Part shown: in pieces, positions 49,768 through 64,000 of the stretch
Layout: each line of letters begins with the position of its first letter
How positions within the stretch are numbered: position 1 is the stretch's first letter
Source of the DNA: Dehalogenimonas sp. THU2
GTDB lineage: Bacteria > Chloroflexota > Dehalococcoidia > Dehalococcoidales > Dehalococcoidaceae
Reading direction: 5' to 3'
NCBI RefSeq assembly: GCF_039749495.1
Contig: NZ_JBDLLU010000003.1
Span: 1 to 64,000 of the forward strand
DNA length: 64,000 nt
The notes under the pieces: model-generated
Databases searched by the model: none
Seen by the model: only the letters and a program-made list of their open reading frames with translations
What the model was told of the DNA's origin: nothing
Position numbers and translations under genes: made by a program

Positions 49768-50616
49768 ATGAAAACCGATATGAACGACAACTATAAAGAT
49801 ATCGACCTGGTCCTCGATGCCTGCCTCGATCGCATGCAGCGCGGCGAGAGTATCGGGACCTGCCTGGCCGAACATCCAGAGCACGCTCAGGCACTCAGGC
49901 CATTGCTCGAGGCGGTGGCGCGGCTCGACCGCTCCAACAGCTTCACTCCGTCCGATGAAGCCAAACGGCGGGCGCGGCAGCGATTATTCGCCCACATCGA
50001 CAAGAGGAAAAAGGCGCCGTTCTGGGCCAGGTTTCCGGCTTGGGCTTCGGTGGCCGGCGTATTGCTGCTGATCCTGGTCGGTGTATTCAGTTATAACGTT
50101 ATAGTGCCCATGGTGGAAGAACCCCCGGTCATCGTCGTTTCCAATCCGCCTGTAGCCGGGCAGGGCAATTTCGTCTTCCTCGTCAGCGACCAGCCCAACG
50201 ACATCGGCGATTTCACCAGTCTCATCGTGACCGTGGATCGCGTAGAACTATTGAAGCAGGGTGGCGGCGGGGATGCCCGTATCGTGTTTACGCCTGAGAT
50301 CAAGGATTTCGACCTGACGGAGCTTATCGGCGAGGCCAGCCAGGAACTCTGGCGCGGCGATGTCCCGGAGGGGGAATACACCCGGGTGGTGGTTTTCACC
50401 ACCACGATCCGTGGCACGCTGACCACCGGTGAGACCATCGATATCAAGCTGCCCAGCGACAAGCTCCAGATCGACCTCCCGTTCACCGTCGGCGGCGGCA
50501 ACGTCACAAGCTTTACCTTCGACATCACCGTCAACAAGACCGGTCAGGGTTCCGGTAAATACATCCTCAAACCGCAGACGGGTGAAAGCGGAGCCGAGTA
50601 TGAGAAGGTACAATAA
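49768..50616 (+). CDS. Anti-sigma factor with DUF4382-like sensor domain
   Basis: 282 residues, its ATG immediately after the sigma stop. The N-terminal 75 residues (LDACLDRMQRGESIGTCLAE, HPEHAQALRPLLEAVARLDR) resemble the sigma-binding region of Chloroflexota and Planctomycetes anti-sigma proteins. One helix (FPAWASVAGVLLLILVGVFS) crosses the membrane. The outer domain (FVFLVSDQPNDIGDFTSLIV, TVDRVELLKQ) is DUF4382-like. The lipoprotein encoded next has the same kind of domain, so both may respond to or bind the same ligand or each other. Release of sigma by regulated proteolysis would be the usual mechanism. Confidence 0.75.
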   Translation: MKTDMNDNYKDIDLVLDACLDRMQRGESIGTCLAEHPEHAQALRPLLEAVARLDRSNSFTPSDEAKRRARQRLFAHIDKRKKAPFWARFPAWASVAGVLLLILVGVFSYNVIVPMVEEPPVIVVSNPPVAGQGNFVFLVSDQPNDIGDFTSLIVTVDRVELLKQGGGGDARIVFTPEIKDFDLTELIGEASQELWRGDVPEGEYTRVVVFTTTIRGTLTTGETIDIKLPSDKLQIDLPFTVGGGNVTSFTFDITVNKTGQGSGKYILKPQTGESGAEYEKVQ

Positions 50617-50694
50617 CCAAGAGACAATATCCAAACAAATTCCAAATCTCAAGCTCCAAATACCAAACAAATACAAAACCCTAAATTTCAAACC
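50617..50694. repeat. Inverted TTTGGAATTTGG-type dispersed repeat
   Basis: A run of CCAAACAAATTCCAAATCTC-like words, then CCAAATACCAAACAAATAC, is the reverse complement of the linkers at 8030-8096 and 26653-26700. It lies between the anti-sigma and lipoprotein genes and breaks their spacing to about 200 bases. Confidence 0.75.
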
Positions 50695-50822
50695 AGAGGC
50701 ATGCGTGCGCGTCTCTGCTCTTTTCATCTCTAATAGTACCAACGTACGATGCCTCGACTCCTGACGAATCCGTCTGCCGCGCGTTACCATTATCGTAACC
50801 AACAACAACTAGGAGAAGAAAA

Positions 50823-51686
50823 ATGAAAAACAGATTTTTACCCGTTATCGCGGCTTTATTGATCGCGATGCTAATCATCCCGGCTGGCTGCGCCGAACTC
50901 GGTATCCCCAGTCCGGGCGACCTGATCGGTTCTCAACCGACAACCGGACGGCTGGAGGTCAGGGTAACCGACGCGCCTCCTGAAAAAGTCATCACCGCGA
51001 TCGACGTCACAGTCGCCTCGGTTGAAATAAATATAGATGGCGGAGAAACAGGTGAGGGCAGCTGGCAGTCGCTGACCGTGCTGGAAGGTAAGTCTACTTT
51101 TGATCTGCTTCAGGTTCAGGGTCTGGAAGAACTTTTGGCTACTAGCGATCTGGAACCCGGTGTCTATAATCAGATCCGCATGGAAGTTACCAAAGTGTTG
51201 GTAACCTTCGAGGGCGAAGAACCGGTTGAAGCCACGTTACCCAGCGGCAAGCTGAAGTTTATCCGGCCGTTCGAGATAGTCGCCGGTAAAACCACGGTGC
51301 TGCTCTTCGACTTCATCGCCTCCGAGTCCATCCATACCGCCGGTAACTCGGGCAAAGTAATATTCCAGCCAGTCATTAAATTGAGCGTGACCCAGGAACC
51401 CGGCGCCATTGATATAACTACAGAGACCCTGCCTGACGGCATTGTCGAAACCGCCTACACCACCGCTCTGGCTGTTATGGGCGGCACCGCCCCCTACGCC
51501 TGGAGCGTCGTTTCCGGCAATCTCCCGGCTGGTTTGATTCTCGATGCGGCCACCGGCATTATCTCAGGCATACCGACGACGGCTGGCGAATACACATTTA
51601 CCCTGACCGTTTCCGACAGTTCCTCCCCGGTATTGACCGACACCCAGGAACTCACAATCGAAGTTGACCCGGCTGCCACCACGTAG
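50823..51686 (+). CDS. DUF4382 lipoprotein with C-terminal Ig-like domain
   Basis: 287 residues. Signal peptide with lipobox (LIIPAGC, Cys near residue 23). Residues about 40-190 are a DUF4382 domain (GRLEVRVTDAPPEKVITAID, then VTVASVEINIDGG). Residues about 195-285 are an Ig-like 'putative Ig' domain with LPDGIVETAYTTALAVMGGT and ATGIISGIPTTAGEYTFTLT. GGAG precedes the ATG. The DUF4382 domain is shared with the anti-sigma factor upstream, so this may be the surface ligand, target or co-sensor of that system. A strong hairpin follows the gene. Confidence 0.75.
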   Translation: MKNRFLPVIAALLIAMLIIPAGCAELGIPSPGDLIGSQPTTGRLEVRVTDAPPEKVITAIDVTVASVEINIDGGETGEGSWQSLTVLEGKSTFDLLQVQGLEELLATSDLEPGVYNQIRMEVTKVLVTFEGEEPVEATLPSGKLKFIRPFEIVAGKTTVLLFDFIASESIHTAGNSGKVIFQPVIKLSVTQEPGAIDITTETLPDGIVETAYTTALAVMGGTAPYAWSVVSGNLPAGLILDAATGIISGIPTTAGEYTFTLTVSDSSSPVLTDTQELTIEVDPAATT

Positions 51687-51710
51687 CTTTTTAGCGACCG
51701 ATTACTGGCC

Positions 51711-51738
51711 GGAAGGGGAGTAGAAATACTCCCCTTCC
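51711..51738 (+). terminator. Hairpin after DUF4382 lipoprotein gene
   Basis: GGAAGGGGAG, loop TAGAAATA, CTCCCCTTCC: a perfect 10-bp stem. There is no T-run after it, so it may act as an mRNA 3' stabiliser as much as a terminator. Confidence 0.6.
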
Positions 51739-51744
51739 GCTATA

Positions 51745-51772
51745 TTGACACCCGCCGGTGACGCGGTATAAT
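51745..51772 (+). promoter_or_regulatory. Promoter of HIT-ABC operon
   Basis: TTGACA (51745-51750), 16 bases, TATAAT (51767-51772). Both boxes are perfect. The leader of about 37 bases includes CGGGGG ahead of the ATG at 51816. Confidence 0.8.
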
Positions 51773-51815
51773 ATTTCGGAAGTTAGCGAAATACCGAATA
51801 AAACCGGGGGTACAC

Positions 51816-52292
51816 ATGGAACAGCTCTGGGCGCCGTGGCGCGGCAAGTTCATCGAATCTTTCAAGGGCGACGGCTGTATCTTCTGCGACCTGCCAGCCC
51901 GGGGTGAAGACCGGGAGACACTGATCCTGCACCGGGGGCGGGAAGCTTTCATCATCATGAACGCCTATCCCTACGCCGCCGGGCACCTGATGGTAGCGCC
52001 TTTCCGCCATGCAGCCCGCCTGTCGGATCTGACTGATTCCGAACGCCGGGAGATCATCGATCTGGCTGCCCGCTGTGAATCGATCTTGACCACTGCCATG
52101 AGGCCGGAAGGCTTCAATGTCGGCTTCAACCTGGGCAAAGCCGCCGGCGCCGGGGTCGATCAGCACCTGCACTGCCACATCGTGCCGCGGTGGTTCGGCG
52201 ATACCAACTTCATGCCGGTGATCGGCGGGACCCGGGTCATCAACGAGGATCTGTACGCCACTTACGATAAATTGAAGGAGTATTTGCCATGA
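51816..52292 (+). CDS. HIT-family nucleotide hydrolase/phosphorylase
   Basis: 158 residues. The opening LWAPWRGKFIESFKGDGCIF and the active-site histidine triad DQHLHCHIVPRW are those of the HIT superfamily. The LWAPWR opening and the DTNFMPVIGGTRV that follows the triad are typical of the AP4A phosphorylase-like branch (as in Mycobacterium Rv2613c) rather than Hint. It acts on dinucleoside polyphosphates or adenylated compounds. CDGCIFC-like cysteines near residue 22 may bind zinc. The stop overlaps the next start (ATGA). Confidence 0.9.
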   Translation: MEQLWAPWRGKFIESFKGDGCIFCDLPARGEDRETLILHRGREAFIIMNAYPYAAGHLMVAPFRHAARLSDLTDSERREIIDLAARCESILTTAMRPEGFNVGFNLGKAAGAGVDQHLHCHIVPRWFGDTNFMPVIGGTRVINEDLYATYDKLKEYLP

Positions 52293-52546
52293 GCGATTCA
52301 GAACTGCAACTGATTAAGGATCTCCTGCCGCTGCTGATCCCGGTCATTATCATCGAGTTGGTCCTCCTGGTGATTGCCCTGATGGATCTGGTCAAGCGCA
52401 AACGGGTCAAGGGTGAAAGCAAGGTTGTCTGGGCGCTGGTTATCATCTTTATCAATCTCATCGGCCCCATCGTCTATCTGGTCTGGGGGCGCCATCCCGA
52501 CGCCGGACAGGAGGATGAGAGCAATGACTCCGGCTATAAGAACTGA
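52289..52546 (+). CDS. PLDc_N-domain small membrane protein
   Basis: 85 residues. Two helices (LLIPVIIIELVLLVIALMDL and VVWALVIIFINLIGPIVYLV), then WGR and an acidic tail. This is the PLDc_N domain alone, known from cardiolipin synthase N-termini but common as a stand-alone gene ahead of ABC transporter genes. It overlaps both neighbours (4 bases with the HIT gene, 23 with the ATPase), so all four genes are one tightly coupled unit. It may be a membrane accessory to the transporter. Confidence 0.8.
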   Translation: MSDSELQLIKDLLPLLIPVIIIELVLLVIALMDLVKRKRVKGESKVVWALVIIFINLIGPIVYLVWGRHPDAGQEDESNDSGYKN

Positions 52547-53459
52547 AGGCCTGTCCAAGCGTTTCGGTGATATCGTCGCCGTGGAACACCTGGATCTGCA
52601 GATCGCCGAACGCGCCGTGTTCGGCTTCCTGGGACCCAACGGCGCCGGCAAGACCACAACGGTCAAAATGCTTACCGGCCTGTCGCGTCCTACCGAAGGC
52701 CGCGCCTTCATCTGTGATGAGGAAGTGACCCAGTCGTCGGTGACTGTGCGCCGGAATTTCGGTTTCCTGCCGGATGTCCCGGCTTTCTACGACTGGATGA
52801 CCGGGGAGGAATACCTGTATTTTGCCGGTGAGCTTTACGGCATGGCTTATCCAAACCTTAAGAAACGCGCCGCCGAACTGCTAGAACTTGTGGAACTCAA
52901 GAAGGCAGCCCGGCGCAAGGTCGGCGGCTATTCCCGGGGCATGAAGCAGCGCCTCGGCATTGCCCAGGCCATGCTCAATCATCCCAAGGTCCTTTTTCTC
53001 GACGAACCGACCTCCGCCCTCGATCCCATCGGCCGCCGCGACGTCCTGGACCTCATCGGCAGGCTCAAAGAGGAGGCCACCGTCTTCATGTCCACCCACA
53101 TCCTTTCCGACGTGGAGCGGGTCTGCGATTCGGTCGGCATCATCAACCAGGGACGTCTGGTGGTCACCTCCACCGTCGAGGAACTGCGCACAAAATACGC
53201 GCGCTCCATCTTCGAGATTGAATTCGCCGAGGATGCCGCGCCTTTCATCGCCGCGGTCGAACCGTTGCCCTGGTTTGTCAAATCCGATTCGGTTTTGGTG
53301 AACTCCAGCCCCACCCTCCGCATCACTACCCGGGATGTGGCAGCCGCCCGCAAAGAGTTGCCGCGCCTGATCGCCGGCAGCAACCTGACGCTCCTGCGCT
53401 ATGAACTGACCCAGCCCAGCCTGGAGGACATTTTCGTCGAGGTGGTGAAAGGCTCATGA
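52524..53459 (+). CDS. ABC transporter ATP-binding protein
   Basis: 311 residues from ATG 52524, with GGAGG 10 bases upstream. Walker A GFLGPNGAGKTTTVKML, signature YSRGMKQRLGIAQAML, Walker B VLFLDEPTSALDPIGRRDVL and the His switch MSTHILSDVERV are all present. The 80-residue C-terminal extension is typical of the ABC-2 exporter group (DrrA/CcmA-like). Its permease partner follows with a 4-base overlap. Substrate unknown; candidates are lipids, drugs or peptides. Confidence 0.93.
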   Translation: MTPAIRTEGLSKRFGDIVAVEHLDLQIAERAVFGFLGPNGAGKTTTVKMLTGLSRPTEGRAFICDEEVTQSSVTVRRNFGFLPDVPAFYDWMTGEEYLYFAGELYGMAYPNLKKRAAELLELVELKKAARRKVGGYSRGMKQRLGIAQAMLNHPKVLFLDEPTSALDPIGRRDVLDLIGRLKEEATVFMSTHILSDVERVCDSVGIINQGRLVVTSTVEELRTKYARSIFEIEFAEDAAPFIAAVEPLPWFVKSDSVLVNSSPTLRITTRDVAAARKELPRLIAGSNLTLLRYELTQPSLEDIFVEVVKGS

Positions 53460-54217
53460 ACGGCTTCAATACACTGATGAAAAAAGAATGGCGGGAACAG
53501 GTCCGCACCTTCCGCCTGCTGATCGTCGGCGGAGTCTTTCTGTTCTTCGGACTATTGACCCCGGTGATGACCAGGTATCTGCCGGAGATCATCAAGCTAG
53601 CCGGTGAGGATATCAGTTTTATTGAAATACCGCCCCCCACCGCTGTCCAGGCATTGGTGGAATATTCCGCGACGGCACTCCAGATGGGGCTGCTGGTGGC
53701 TATTCTGGTCACCATGAGCGCCATCGCCGGGGAACGCAGCCGGGGTACGGCGCTGATGACCCTTTCCAAGCCGGTGAGTACAGGGGCGTTCGTCACCGCC
53801 AAGCTGATGGCCATCAGCTTCACCTTCATCATCGGCCTGGTCCTGGGCGGCATCGGCGCTTTCGGTTACACCTGGATGCTGATAGAAGAAGGCAATCTTG
53901 CCGGGTTCATCGGTCAAACGGCGTTGCTATCCGTTTATCTGATCTTTTGCATCACCACCACCCTGGTTTTTTCGGCGGTGTTCCGCAACTCCCTGGCCGC
54001 CGGCGGCGTAGCTATCGGCGTTCTGCTGGTGGGTGCCGGGCTGGGGGCGGTGCCATGGGTGGGACGGGTTATGCCCGGGTCGCTGACCAGTTGGGGAAAT
54101 CACCTGGTGGCCGGAGAGAGCGGCGGCGCGGAGTGGCTGGCGCTGGGAGTGACCCTGGTTCTGATCGTTGGAGGTGCGTACCTGGCGACACGGATCTTGA
54201 AGGGTAAGGAGATCTAG
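53456..54217 (+). CDS. ABC-2 type transporter permease
   Basis: 253 residues with six hydrophobic segments. The opening NTLMKKEWREQVRTFRLLIV, and AIAGERSRGTALMTLSKPVS with the following TGAFVTAKLMAISFTFI, are characteristic of ABC-2 permeases (YfiM/NatB-like), with the coupling helix just after the second membrane segment. It is the last gene of the HIT-PLDc_N-ABC operon. A short inverted repeat (CAGGGTATCACTGCCCT, near 54220) follows but has no T-run. Confidence 0.85.
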   Translation: MNGFNTLMKKEWREQVRTFRLLIVGGVFLFFGLLTPVMTRYLPEIIKLAGEDISFIEIPPPTAVQALVEYSATALQMGLLVAILVTMSAIAGERSRGTALMTLSKPVSTGAFVTAKLMAISFTFIIGLVLGGIGAFGYTWMLIEEGNLAGFIGQTALLSVYLIFCITTTLVFSAVFRNSLAAGGVAIGVLLVGAGLGAVPWVGRVMPGSLTSWGNHLVAGESGGAEWLALGVTLVLIVGGAYLATRILKGKEI

Positions 54218-54271
54218 AACAGGGTATCACTGCCCTCGATGAACGGCCAACTGTATGGAGTTAGAGTAAAA

Positions 54272-54694
54272 ATGAGTGTCTTTCCTGATATAATAACCAT
54301 AAAAGTGGTGGAAGAAGATTCCATGAATCCACTTTCGAATATTGCAGTAGCTATTGAGTTGTTCGCAAGCCGGAAAAATGATTATTACTTTGTTTTGCCA
54401 TCGACGGACTTGAAAGGCACAATTCAAATTACAAAAGAATGGTTAAAAAGAGAAATTGAGAAAGATATCAGTTTATTTGTTATGGATTATGCAGCACGTC
54501 TCGAAGACTGTGCCTTTGGAATAAGACTCAGTGTCTTAGATCAGGACTCAGTTAATCGCACGATCGAAGCCCGAAAATCATTCAAGAAAGTAATGGGGAC
54601 ACCGCAGGAAGATATAGATGAATTGATACGCGCGGACAATGCTCGGTACAACCGATTTCAAAAATCTTTGAGTTATCCGGCGAATCGAATATAG
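54272..54694 (+). CDS. Hypothetical protein in AT-rich patch
   Basis: 140 residues from ATG 54272 (GGAG 11 bases upstream; an ATG at 54239 would add 11 residues). Predicted mixed alpha/beta: IKVVEEDSMNPLSNIAVAIE, YYFVLPSTDLKGTIQITKEW, then helical. No membrane segment or motif recognised. Base composition is clearly AT-richer than the ABC genes before it, suggesting acquisition. Codon pattern is regular enough to be a real gene, but expression is unproven. Confidence 0.5.
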   Translation: MSVFPDIITIKVVEEDSMNPLSNIAVAIELFASRKNDYYFVLPSTDLKGTIQITKEWLKREIEKDISLFVMDYAARLEDCAFGIRLSVLDQDSVNRTIEARKSFKKVMGTPQEDIDELIRADNARYNRFQKSLSYPANRI

Positions 54695-54785
54695 AAGTTG
54701 AAATAAGAGTTGCACCTAAATATTAATAAAGCATGCGTGGGGGAGTTTTGTGGGAAAAAACAATAAACCCTAGGCTCGACCGGTA

Positions 54786-54908
54786 ATGATATTTTCTGGA
54801 GTCTTGTTGGCGGCGATGGTAACCGCAATCGCCGCTATCGAGTTATTCGCAATCTTAAGTGTAAAGTTGTATACGGGGATGGAATTCCAATATGGGCGCA
54901 TTTGCTAA
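54786..54908 (+). CDS. Small single-helix membrane protein (40 aa)
   Basis: An ATG at 54786 opens a 40-residue frame: MIFSGVLLAAMVTAIAAIEL then FAILSVKLYTGMEFQYGRIC. One clear membrane helix at the N-terminus and a short soluble tail. The two small frames that follow (35 residues from 54892, then the gene at 54996) overlap end to start, so this may be a run of tiny genes or the remains of one larger gene. No Shine-Dalgarno seen. Low confidence. Confidence 0.3.
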   Translation: MIFSGVLLAAMVTAIAAIELFAILSVKLYTGMEFQYGRIC

Positions 54909-54995
54909 ATTGCCTATTAACTTCTATTCCGAGTTCTATACCCAGATAAATCATGCTCGTTTGATTTGGTCTTCACTGACCGTTGATATTGCAGA

Positions 54996-55277
54996 ATGAT
55001 ATTATTTAATACAATAGCGATCGCCTTTATCATAATCGGTATATTGCTGGCCATTTTTGCAGAACCTATTAACAGGAGGTTGAACAAGGCAGAGGAATAC
55101 CGTAAAGAACTCCTTTTGAAGTATTTTCCAGATAAGGAATTTGTCGAGGAGTCATATCAGCGGCATAAATTTCCACCAGAACACAGCTTTGCTTGGACTG
55201 TCATTATCTGGACATGGCGTTTGGTTGCTCTTTCTTTCGCAGGAGTTGCATTGTATCTCTTAATTAGGTTCAATTAG
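54996..55277 (+). CDS. Small two-helix membrane protein
   Basis: 93 residues. First helix AIAFIIIGILLAIFAEPINR, a charged central part (LNKAEEYRKELLLKYFPDKE), a second helix WTVIIWTWRLVALSFAGVAL. No family recognised. The start overlaps a short frame upstream (ATGA). AT-rich, like the gene at 54272. Confidence 0.5.
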   Translation: MILFNTIAIAFIIIGILLAIFAEPINRRLNKAEEYRKELLLKYFPDKEFVEESYQRHKFPPEHSFAWTVIIWTWRLVALSFAGVALYLLIRFN

Positions 55278-55659
55278 CTGTCGATAAATAGCCTAATCAC
55301 AGGTCCAATTAGGTGACCAATCTTAACGAGGCTGCATATCTCAGAAGCAAGCCGCCCCAGACCTCCTTTTTACGATACCTAGCTCTATGACCGTATCATC
55401 CCAACTATCACTTGCTCCGCAAGATTGACCAGGTGGTCGATTCTCCTTTCATTACTATTGAATTCTTAGACGGATAAAATCTCATTAACTGGGTTTTTTG
55501 CAACTTCCCCATAGAAACTTTCATGCCGATATATGATTGACATAACTCGATGGCGGATCCCGAGATCAATTCGCCAATAATTTGAAAAACCTTCGGGTAT
55601 TACCAGAAGAGAGGCGGCGATGCTGATCGCCCTCGGTGCCAAATTATCCTTATAAGGAA
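55278..55659. other. Non-coding gap
   Basis: About 380 bases in which no credible gene, RNA, promoter or terminator was found. A minus-strand frame at 55466-55807 overlaps the C-terminus of the MBL gene out of frame and is a shadow. Confidence 0.5.
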
Positions 55660-57060
55660 CTAAAGCTCGAAGCTGTCCTCGTACCCGGGCGCGGTGACCG
55701 TCCAGCCGGTGCGTTTCTGCAGGGCTTTGACGAAGGCGCCGGCCGCTGATTCTTCGCCATGGGTGACGAAAACGTGCCGCGGCGCTTCGGCCAGGTGGGA
55801 GGTCCATTCCAGCAGTTCGGTGCGGTCGGCGTGTGCTGAAAGCCCCTGCAGTTGCCTGATATCGCCTTTGACCTCGAAGTGCTGTCCCAGGATGCGCACC
55901 GGGCTTTTACCTTCCACGATCAGCCGGCCCAGGGTGCCGTGAGCCTGGTAGCCGGTGAACAGGACGGTGCTTTCGGGGCGGGAGATATTCTGGACCAGAT
56001 GGTGCTTGATGCGTCCGCCGGTGACCATCCCTGATCCGGCGATGATGATACTGGAACCCTTTTGTTCGGCAATAGCCTTGGAGTCATCCACGGAACTGGT
56101 CAGTTTCAGACCCGGAAAATCGAATGGTGAGCCTTTTTTGAAGCCTTCGATATCCCCGCCCCAGAGTTCCGGATGTTGGGAGAATATGCCGGTCAGCTTG
56201 ATGGCCATCGGGCTGTCCACGAAAACCGGCAGTTGGGGTATCTTTTTCTGGCTGATGAGCAGCCGGAGGTAGTGGATCAGTTCCTGGGTCCGTTCCAGGG
56301 CGAAGGCCGGGATGACCACGTTGCCGCCGCGTTCAACTGTCTCGTTGATGATTCTGGCGAACTTTTCTTCGACCTCCTCGACCGGTTCGTGATCGCGGTC
56401 GCCGTAGGTGGACTCCACCACCAGGTAATCCGGGGTGGTCGGGGAAAGCGGTGTCTCCTCCAGCGGCCGGTCGGGGCGACCGATATCGCCGGAGAAACAG
56501 ATGCTGCGTTCATCGCCATCCCGGGATTTGAATTCCAGGAAGATCATCGCCGATCCGAGTACATGCCCGGCGTTTAACAGGGTTGCTCTTATCCCGTCGA
56601 ACTCGATGGGATCATCGTATCCGGTGGGTTTGAACAGCGGGAAACAGGCTTCGGCGTCCTCGACCGTGTACAGCGGTTCTTCCGGATGCGGTCCACGGCG
56701 GCCTTCCCGCTTATGACGGCGTTTTTTGGTTGCGGCGTCCTCTTCCTGGATGCGAGCGGAATCCAGCAGCATCACCTCGGCCAATTCCAGTGTAGCCTCG
56801 GTGGCATAGATCTTGCCCTTGAACCCGTCACGCACCAGTTTCGGCAATAGGCCGGTATGGTCGAGGTGGGCGTGGGTCAGGAGCACCGCTTCTATCTCCG
56901 GGGGTTTCAACGGGGAGGGATCCCAGTTGCGGGACAGGAATTCCCGTTCCTGGTACAGCCCGCAGTCGATCAGCAATTGGGTTTTCTTGTCCTCGAAGAG
57001 GTAGCGTGATCCGGTGACGTTACCGGCGGCGCCGAGAAAAGTTAATTTAGGCATAATCAT
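55660..57060 (-). CDS. MBL-fold beta-CASP RNA-processing nuclease
   Basis: 466 residues. KLTFLGAAGNVTGSRYLFED opens the metallo-beta-lactamase fold; zinc ligands are in LLTHAHLDHTGLLPKLV, NAGHVLGSAMIFLEF and GDIGRPDRPL. The beta-CASP region includes PAFALERTQELIHYLRLL and SPMAIKLTGIF, then SGMVTGGRIKHHLVQN and FTGYQAHGTLGRLIVEG. The RMMBL end is LSAHADRTELLEW and PRHVFVTHGEESA. This is the CPSF73-like 'YSH1' family of bacteria and archaea, which cut or trim RNA; it is not RNase J, whose N-terminus differs. ATG 57060 or 57054; no Shine-Dalgarno. Confidence 0.9.
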   Translation of the reverse strand: MIMPKLTFLGAAGNVTGSRYLFEDKKTQLLIDCGLYQEREFLSRNWDPSPLKPPEIEAVLLTHAHLDHTGLLPKLVRDGFKGKIYATEATLELAEVMLLDSARIQEEDAATKKRRHKREGRRGPHPEEPLYTVEDAEACFPLFKPTGYDDPIEFDGIRATLLNAGHVLGSAMIFLEFKSRDGDERSICFSGDIGRPDRPLEETPLSPTTPDYLVVESTYGDRDHEPVEEVEEKFARIINETVERGGNVVIPAFALERTQELIHYLRLLISQKKIPQLPVFVDSPMAIKLTGIFSQHPELWGGDIEGFKKGSPFDFPGLKLTSSVDDSKAIAEQKGSSIIIAGSGMVTGGRIKHHLVQNISRPESTVLFTGYQAHGTLGRLIVEGKSPVRILGQHFEVKGDIRQLQGLSAHADRTELLEWTSHLAEAPRHVFVTHGEESAAGAFVKALQKRTGWTVTAPGYEDSFEL

Positions 57061-57114
57061 ACGATAGCCGAAATCGAGCGATGAGGCAAATAGCCGGAAT
57101 TGCTGCGTTTGATG

Positions 57115-57402
57115 TCACGCCGATTTCCTGGGATTGGCCGGGAACCAGTCTTTTTTAACGCGCTCTTCCTGCTCGAAGAGCTCCTTGATGCTCCACAGGA
57201 AAGAAAACCCGGTGATGCCGGTGATGGCCGCCGGTACGACGCCGTCGATGAACAAGGCCGCTCCGGCGCATCCCAATCCCAGTATCAGAAAGGCCGGCCA
57301 AGCCTGGGTGCCGAAATAATACTCAGTCTTAATCACGATGGGGTGAAAAACGCCGATGATTATAAAAGTCGCCGCGCCGATGAATATGCCAGTGAAATCC
57401 AT
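57115..57402 (-). CDS. DUF4491 family small membrane protein
   Basis: 95 residues. FTGIFIGAATFIIIGVFHPI then VIKTEYYFGTQAWPAFLILG is the recognisable DUF4491 pattern, with three hydrophobic segments and a charged C-terminus (SIKELFEQEERVKKDWFPAN) that keeps the family's EQ-x-x-R-V-x-K-x-WF-P motif. Function unknown. It precedes the MBL gene on the same strand by 54 bases. Confidence 0.75.
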   Translation of the reverse strand: MDFTGIFIGAATFIIIGVFHPIVIKTEYYFGTQAWPAFLILGLGCAGAALFIDGVVPAAITGITGFSFLWSIKELFEQEERVKKDWFPANPRKSA

Positions 57403-57491
57403 GTCCTGTACTCCTGAAATCTACCTGCACAGTCCGGTCGGGCCGTGGGCGGCGTCATTTTACTACCCAGCAAATTTCCTGTAAAATGACG

Positions 57492-57520
57492 TTGACACCA
57501 TTCAGTGATTAGTATATACT
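57492..57520 (+). promoter_or_regulatory. Promoter of rpoBC
   Basis: TTGACA (57492-57497), 17 bases, TATACT (57515-57520). A T-rich leader of about 115 bases follows before the rpoB ATG, with AAGGAG 8 bases upstream of the start. The ribosomal genes that often precede rpoB (rplJL) are absent. Confidence 0.75.
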
Positions 57521-57641
57521 GAGTGGTTGTTAATTATGCCTCTTTGTCATTTTTATTTTTTCAGAGCTTTTTCCGGTCTCTTTTTTCTTTGGCCTTAATC
57601 CATCATTTTCCTTAATCGACTGTTTTATTTAAGGAGCAGAC

Positions 57642-64000
<6,359 letters not shown>

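Overview
The window reads as a chromosomal segment of a Chloroflexota bacterium of the class Dehalococcoidia, most like Dehalogenimonas. This is inferred from protein character and from the mix of GC-rich housekeeping genes with AT-rich accessory patches. No 16S rRNA, reductive dehalogenase or other decisive marker is present, so the genus is inference. No rRNA gene, tRNA gene, CRISPR array, insertion sequence or integrase was recognised.

Layout. 1-9.5 kb is an accessory surface region: three short type IV prepilin-like genes with a related C-terminus, three polytopic membrane glycosyltransferase-type proteins (GT39-like, PTPS-related-like, GT87-like), a decayed acyltransferase-3 gene in an AT-rich patch, a RelE-type toxin-antitoxin pair and several very small reading frames. 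9.5-16.2 kb is a compact, very GC-rich, all-plus-strand phage-type head module: HTH protein, portal, scaffold-like protein, major capsid protein, head-tail adaptor, two-helix membrane protein, tail-hub/Asp-box protein and a small beta-barrel protein, bordered by an opposing HNH protein. It has no recognisable large terminase, integrase, tape measure or lysis gene.

16.3-28.6 kb is core metabolism. The isoprenoid, lipid and translation block uppS-cdsA-(M29 aminopeptidase)-dxr-rseP-ispG-(membrane protein)-proS-(ferritin-like) runs on the minus strand. Divergent from it are rplU-rpmA-rpmE, a DUF1385 gene and pdxS. 28.8-32.4 kb is purL-purQ, where PurL carries two PurS-like units at its N-terminus. 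32.6-36.6 kb holds a molybdopterin-fold lipoprotein and a five-gene operon of zinc-ribbon/membrane proteins headed by a secreted protein of unknown function.

36.9-48 kb carries a DAHP synthase, a NapH/NosR-like polyferredoxin, a GuaB3-type protein, a soluble five-PAS histidine kinase, a GltB-type FMN domain protein, msrB and a PatB-like C-S lyase. 48-54 kb carries a lipid kinase, an ECF sigma/anti-sigma pair with a DUF4382 lipoprotein, and a HIT-PLDc_N-ABC transporter operon. 54.2-55.6 kb is another AT-rich patch of small unknown genes. The window ends with an MBL/beta-CASP protein, a DUF4491 protein and rpoB-rpoC (rpoC runs off the end).

A theme across the window is promoters whose -10 box lies only 6-9 bases before the start codon (GT39, antitoxin, DUF6941, uppS, purL and the polyferredoxin, and possibly rplU). 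This suggests leaderless or nearly leaderless mRNAs are common here. rplU also appears to use an ATT start behind a strong Shine-Dalgarno sequence.
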